A stretch of 64,000 nucleotides of DNA from Phytophthora quininea (Eukaryota; Oomycota; Peronosporomycetes; Peronosporales; Peronosporaceae), in the NCBI GenBank assembly GCA_011947345.1, contig JAAVTG010000740.1, forward strand, positions 226,061-290,060. Reading direction: 5' to 3'. The notes beneath the pieces are model-generated. The model ran no database searches. It had not been told where the DNA came from and saw only the letters and a program-made list of their open reading frames with translations. Made by a program: the position numbers and the translations under genes. Shown piece by piece: positions 60,587 to 64,000 of the stretch. Position 1 is the first letter of the stretch. Each line of letters opens with the position of its first letter.

Positions 60587-61173
60587 TTATTCCTCGATCT
60601 CGACGACGGCCTCAATCTCAACGGCCACATTGAGCGGTAGCGCGTTGGTGCCGACAGCCGAGCGGGCGTGCACGCCCTTCTCGCCAAAGACCTTGGCCAT
60701 CGTGTCGGACGCGCCGTTGATGACGGCGGGCTGGGCCGTGAAGCCGTCCACGCAGTTGACGAAGCCCACGAGCTTGGTGATGCGCTTGACCTTGTCCAGG
60801 TCGCCCACCTCATGCTTGATGGTGGCCAGCATGCTGAGCGCCACGTAGTGGGCGGCGTCGTAGGCCTGCTCCTGGGTCACGTCCTTGCCCACCTTGCCCG
60901 TGATGAGGTCGCCGCCTGCAGGTTGCGGCAAGTGGCCGGCTGAGGTGCAATTTTGCAACGGTCAGTGACTTGGAGTTTGTACAGGAAACCAAGCAGAACA
61001 AACGTACCGAGGTAAAGGTGGTTGCCGGAGCGCACGGCGGTGCGGTAGTTGCCCTTGGGCTCGGCCACAGCCGGGAGAGTGTAGCCCAGCTCCTCCAGCT
61101 TGCGCTCGATGTGGACGGAGCGAGCGGCCTTGGCCAGCGGCTGCGACTTGGTCAGACGGAGGAGAGCGTTCAT
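60587..61173 (-). CDS. RidA/YjgF/YER057c-family protein
   Basis: Exons 61173-61008 and 60939-60587 flank a 68-nt intron and give 172 residues with no frame break. The N-terminus (MNALLRLTKSQPLAKAARS) is basic and may target mitochondria. The fold landmarks are ELGYTLPAVAEPKGNY, GNHLYLAGHLPQ, a central VNCVDGF, and HARSAVGTNALPLNVAVEIE near the end. The Arg in the last motif is the position that holds the substrate carboxylate in RidA. RidA members hydrolyse reactive enamine/imine intermediates released by PLP enzymes; this longer subgroup with an N-terminal extension resembles the YjgF_like group, whose reaction is less well known. CCAAT boxes lie in the upstream region (61255-61310). Confidence 0.92.
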
Positions 61174-61635
61174 GGTCGGAAGGCTGTCAAACGCGGATTG
61201 GAGGTGACGTCTGGTGCTTGCTTGTGGGGAAGATCGGCAGCGCATCCAAACCACGACAGGCATCTAATCAGGGTTTTAGCCAATAGGAATTAGAGAGGTG
61301 GTGATTGGTTGCACGCTTCAACTTTGACAAGCAACTTGCTTGTCAAGGCAGAGCTTGGTGGTTGCCGCCATGTGACGGGGTTGGAGCCTACGCTGCTTGC
61401 CATCGAGACGAGTTCCTGTGTTCGTGTGTGTATTTGCAACCGACCCGGGTTTTTCTTTCTTATTCCGACCTTCGCGGTCTGATGCATATCGCTGGTCCAG
61501 TAGGGATTGTTCTGATCTCTCTAGGACGAAGCAATTGAGTGGAGACTATTCGCACTTCTGCCCGCAACGTTCCATCCGTTGCGCTGCAAGAGGGGCTGGA
61601 GAGGGGTGACAAGCCTGTACAATTCGTACACGGTC
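61174..61635. other. Divergent promoter region between RidA and the PI4K-like gene
   Basis: No coding region is supported. Contains CCAAT-type elements near 61281 (GCCAAT) and on the minus strand near 61300 (CCAATCACC). Confidence 0.45.
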
Positions 61636-63154
61636 ATGGTAGCCGCCCTCCAACTCCCAGCGACTGAAATTTCGTCCCTTAGTCGACAACAAACGCCATC
61701 GATCACGAGCCGCGGACCAAGCGTGTCGGCCGCGGTCGTTGCGAACATCATGCAGTCGATCAGCATCGCTGCGACCCCCGACAAGTCGGCAATGCCCGTT
61801 TACCAAGTATCAACGTGACAACGATGAAAGTTTCAATGCCCCCGCCGCCCCTGCCTTCAAAGAAAAGGTCAATGCTACGCAGCCACCTGACACCAAATGG
61901 AAGAGCATGCAACCACTGTAAGTGTGTTTTTCGGTTCCAAAACTGCGTGCTTTACTTTGTATTCTAAACACTTTCGATGCAGGGTCAGCATCGAAGTTTT
62001 GAAGCATGGTACACGCTCTGGAAGTAGCGTGTACACTGAGGAGATTTCACTTCTCGCGAACCAGGTGCAAACTGGATTGCAAGCTCGTGTCGCTCCCGTT
62101 CTGATCGATGACTGCACTGGTGGAGTCTACTACCTACGCGATAATAACCGTCGCCTGGCAGCGATCTTCAAACCTGCAGACGAAGAAGCCTACGCCGTCA
62201 ACAACCCCAAAACAATCCCGAGCCAGTCAAAGGCCTTTCTGGTATCCGAGAAGGTATCTCAGCTGGAGACTGCGCGCTTCGTGAAGTCGTAGCGTATTTA
62301 CTCGATCATCAACACTTCGCCAAGGTGCCGACCACTATGTTTGCATCGGTATTCCACCCAGAGTTCAACTACAAAGGCTCGCGAAGCTTCCACCGCAAAG
62401 TTGGCGCGGTGCAAGCCTACATACCTCACAAAGACACTGCTGATGACTTGGGTTTTGTCAAGTTCAACGCTGATGATGTCCAAGCGATTGCCATCCTCGA
62501 CATCCGTCTAGCCAACCAAGATCGTCACGGCGGCAACTTGTTAGCGGTGGCGACGTCTACAGCCAAGCAGGTTTCGCTTATCCCCATTGACCACGGTGCC
62601 TGCTTACCTCGAATCTCTGCACTATCGGAGACCAGCTTCGTGTGGCTCTTTGGCCCCAAACCAAGCAGCCGTTCTCGTCCTCGGCACTGGAATATATCGC
62701 AGCATTGGACGCGAGCCGAGACTTGAAGCTTCTCGAGTCTAATCTACCAGCAGGCTACCAGCTCGAACGGGAGGCGGTGCTTACGCTTCTTGTTTGCACT
62801 GCGTTGCTGAAGTTTTGTGCACTCGAGCGCAGGATGACTGCACATGATATTGGACTGCTCATGTGTCGTGAAGGAACCGCCAGCCAGCAAGAAATGAGTC
62901 CCAGTGTACTAGAGCTTCTTGTAGTGTCGAGTAAACGCGACGCAGCTGTGATGAAAGCCGAAGCGCTGTTAATGCTTGAAGCCAAACAGCGTCGAGTACT
63001 GTCCAAAGCATCGATCCAAGACAAGGCGTGGTACAACTACATGACGGTTTTCATGGCGGCATTCCGACGAGCTAGTGTCGCACTTCTCAGCCAAATAGGA
63101 ATGATTCTGTCTTGTCACTGCCGTTTGCTGAGTAGATGTTGTCAAGTTGAGTAG
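61636..63154 (+). CDS. Type II-like phosphatidylinositol 4-kinase
   Basis: About 485 residues from ATG 61636. One intron is at 61918-61982. The catalytic domain resembles plant type II/gamma PI4Ks: GVYYLRDNNRRLAAIFKPAD carries the ATP-binding Lys, the catalytic loop is DIRLANQDRHGGNLL, and the metal-binding motif is LIPIDHGACLP. The C-terminal helical part (LEREAVLTLLVCTALLKFC) also fits. No ubiquitin-like domain precedes it, unlike several plant members. Three one-base breaks occur: about 61805, about 62260 and about 62650 (T run). The end overlaps the convergent coiled-coil gene by 68 bp, so the true stop may be a little earlier. Several plant gamma PI4Ks are reported to act as protein kinases, so lipid activity is not certain. 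Confidence 0.82.
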
Positions 63155-63988
63155 CTATCCGTTTCTGCATGTCGTGTAGTAGTTCTTCCAGCCACCGGTT
63201 CATTGGCACATCTGTCTGAGGGCTGGAGCCATCTTCAGCTTGCATGAACACAGTTGTAAACAGTGGTAAAACCTCGTTTTCTATCGTTCGTTTGACACTG
63301 GCGTGTTGAGGAGTTGATCGACACATAATCGACCCCAACTCTCCAACTTTGCTGGACTGGGATCCATTGGTATTTACTTGCACATTAACTGTTGGAGCCA
63401 CCACACATAAACGAAGAGATGCCTCGACAGCTCGCTCCAGTGCTCTCGCATGAGATCGCTTCTGTCGTTGCATCATTTTGACTTGTTCACTCAATTCCAC
63501 TTCAACTTCAGAGACTCTGTCCTTCAGTGTAAGATTTACTTGCTCGGCAGCTTGAAGAGTCTCGGACAGACGACGATGTTGTGCCAAGTTGTCTTCCAGG
63601 GCTTTATCGAATTCAACCCTGGCAAGCTCCGCAGCAGATTTCAGTTGTCGCTCCTTCTCGGCGCTAGTCAAGACCAACTCGCATCTTTCTTCTGTCAACT
63701 TCTGCAGTTTCTCTCGAAGCTCTTGGATTATCTGGTGCATCTCATTATTCGATGCTTTCAATTCCGCGGATAGCGTCCTTAATCTATCACTTTCGGAGAC
63801 TTTTTGCTCGATCCGCACTTTCAACGCTTGCACGAGGTTTTGTTGGCGTTGATCTTGATTGGCCTTCGTGTCTTGGATCTGTTGTTTGAAAGCTTGAATA
63901 CTCTTGTCTTTGTGGCAAGATTTGCATCAAGTTGCAGGAGTTTCTCGTAGGCCGTCTGAAGTTTCTCTTCGTATTTAGTACTCGTCAT
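63087..63988 (-). CDS. Coiled-coil protein, possibly partial
   Basis: About 300 residues. From about 63950 to 63440 the translation is a continuous heptad-rich coiled coil (LRTLSAELKASNNEMHQI, LREKLQKLTEERCELVL, LAQHRRLSETLQAAEQVN). A Ser/Val-rich linker with APTVNVQVNTNGSQSS follows, then a short helical C-terminus (MNRWLEELLHDMQKRIA). A missing A near 63905 joins the first 25 codons. ATG 63988 is the first Met in the window, but the frame is open to the window edge, so the gene may begin outside. Family not recognised. Confidence 0.6.
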
Positions 63989-64000
63989 GTAGATCCGCAA

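Overview
The window is nuclear DNA of a flagellated oomycete, most likely Phytophthora or a close relative. Genes are packed on both strands, with spacers as short as 12 to 130 bp. Introns are mostly 53 to 74 nt with GTAxGT/GTGxGT donors and YAG acceptors. Two genes carry the oomycete initiator-like motif GCTCATTYY..CAAT. There is an intraflagellar-transport gene (zoospore flagella), a Crinkler-type (CRN) effector gene, and Ty1/copia, retropepsin and pogo-like DDE transposon debris. No rRNA, tRNA or CRISPR was seen.

Layout. 1-7404: end of a PI4K-beta-like kinase, an IQ/RCC1/WW multidomain protein, and VPS39 on the minus strand. 7467-24729: one giant secreted protein of roughly 5,650 residues. 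It has a signal peptide, EGF-like/Cys-rich modules, a 13.6-kb array of 402-bp and 144-bp near-identical units, and a C-terminal phage-type S74 intramolecular chaperone domain with its Ser/Lys dyad intact. 25482-30806: two tandem homocysteine S-methyltransferases, a membrane-anchored acyl-CoA-binding/ankyrin protein, and a membrane protein with a cold-shock-like domain. 30807-36874: gene-poor, AT-richer DNA with a decayed copy of the IFT121 5' end and nested transposon relics. 36875-57086: IFT121/WDR35, an uncharacterised two-TM protein, a mitochondrial PPR protein, a coiled-coil protein, an ARM-like protein, two divergent WrbA-type quinone reductases, another coiled-coil protein, a PX protein, a HAD-like protein and a tiny SMIM4/UQCC5-like protein. 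57217-63988: a SET protein, a broken CRN effector gene, a RidA-family protein, a plant-type-II-like PI4K and a partial coiled-coil protein.

Data quality. Most long genes are interrupted by single missing bases in mononucleotide runs; I count more than 30 probable cases. In the repeat array these can be checked against dozens of otherwise identical copies. I read them mainly as homopolymer under-calls, not as mass pseudogenisation, and I give gene spans across the breaks. Six genes (HMT-1, ACBP-ankyrin, WrbA-2, SMIM4-like, SET, RidA) read through without any break.

The genes do not form a pathway. Recurring themes are phosphoinositide and endolysosome biology (PI4K, VPS39, PX, PI4K-like), mitochondria (PPR, SMIM4-like, RidA), flagella (IFT121), and interaction with the outside (giant S74 protein, CRN). 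The S74 protein is the most unusual object: its architecture is that of a phage tail fibre carried on a eukaryotic secreted, EGF-bearing protein.
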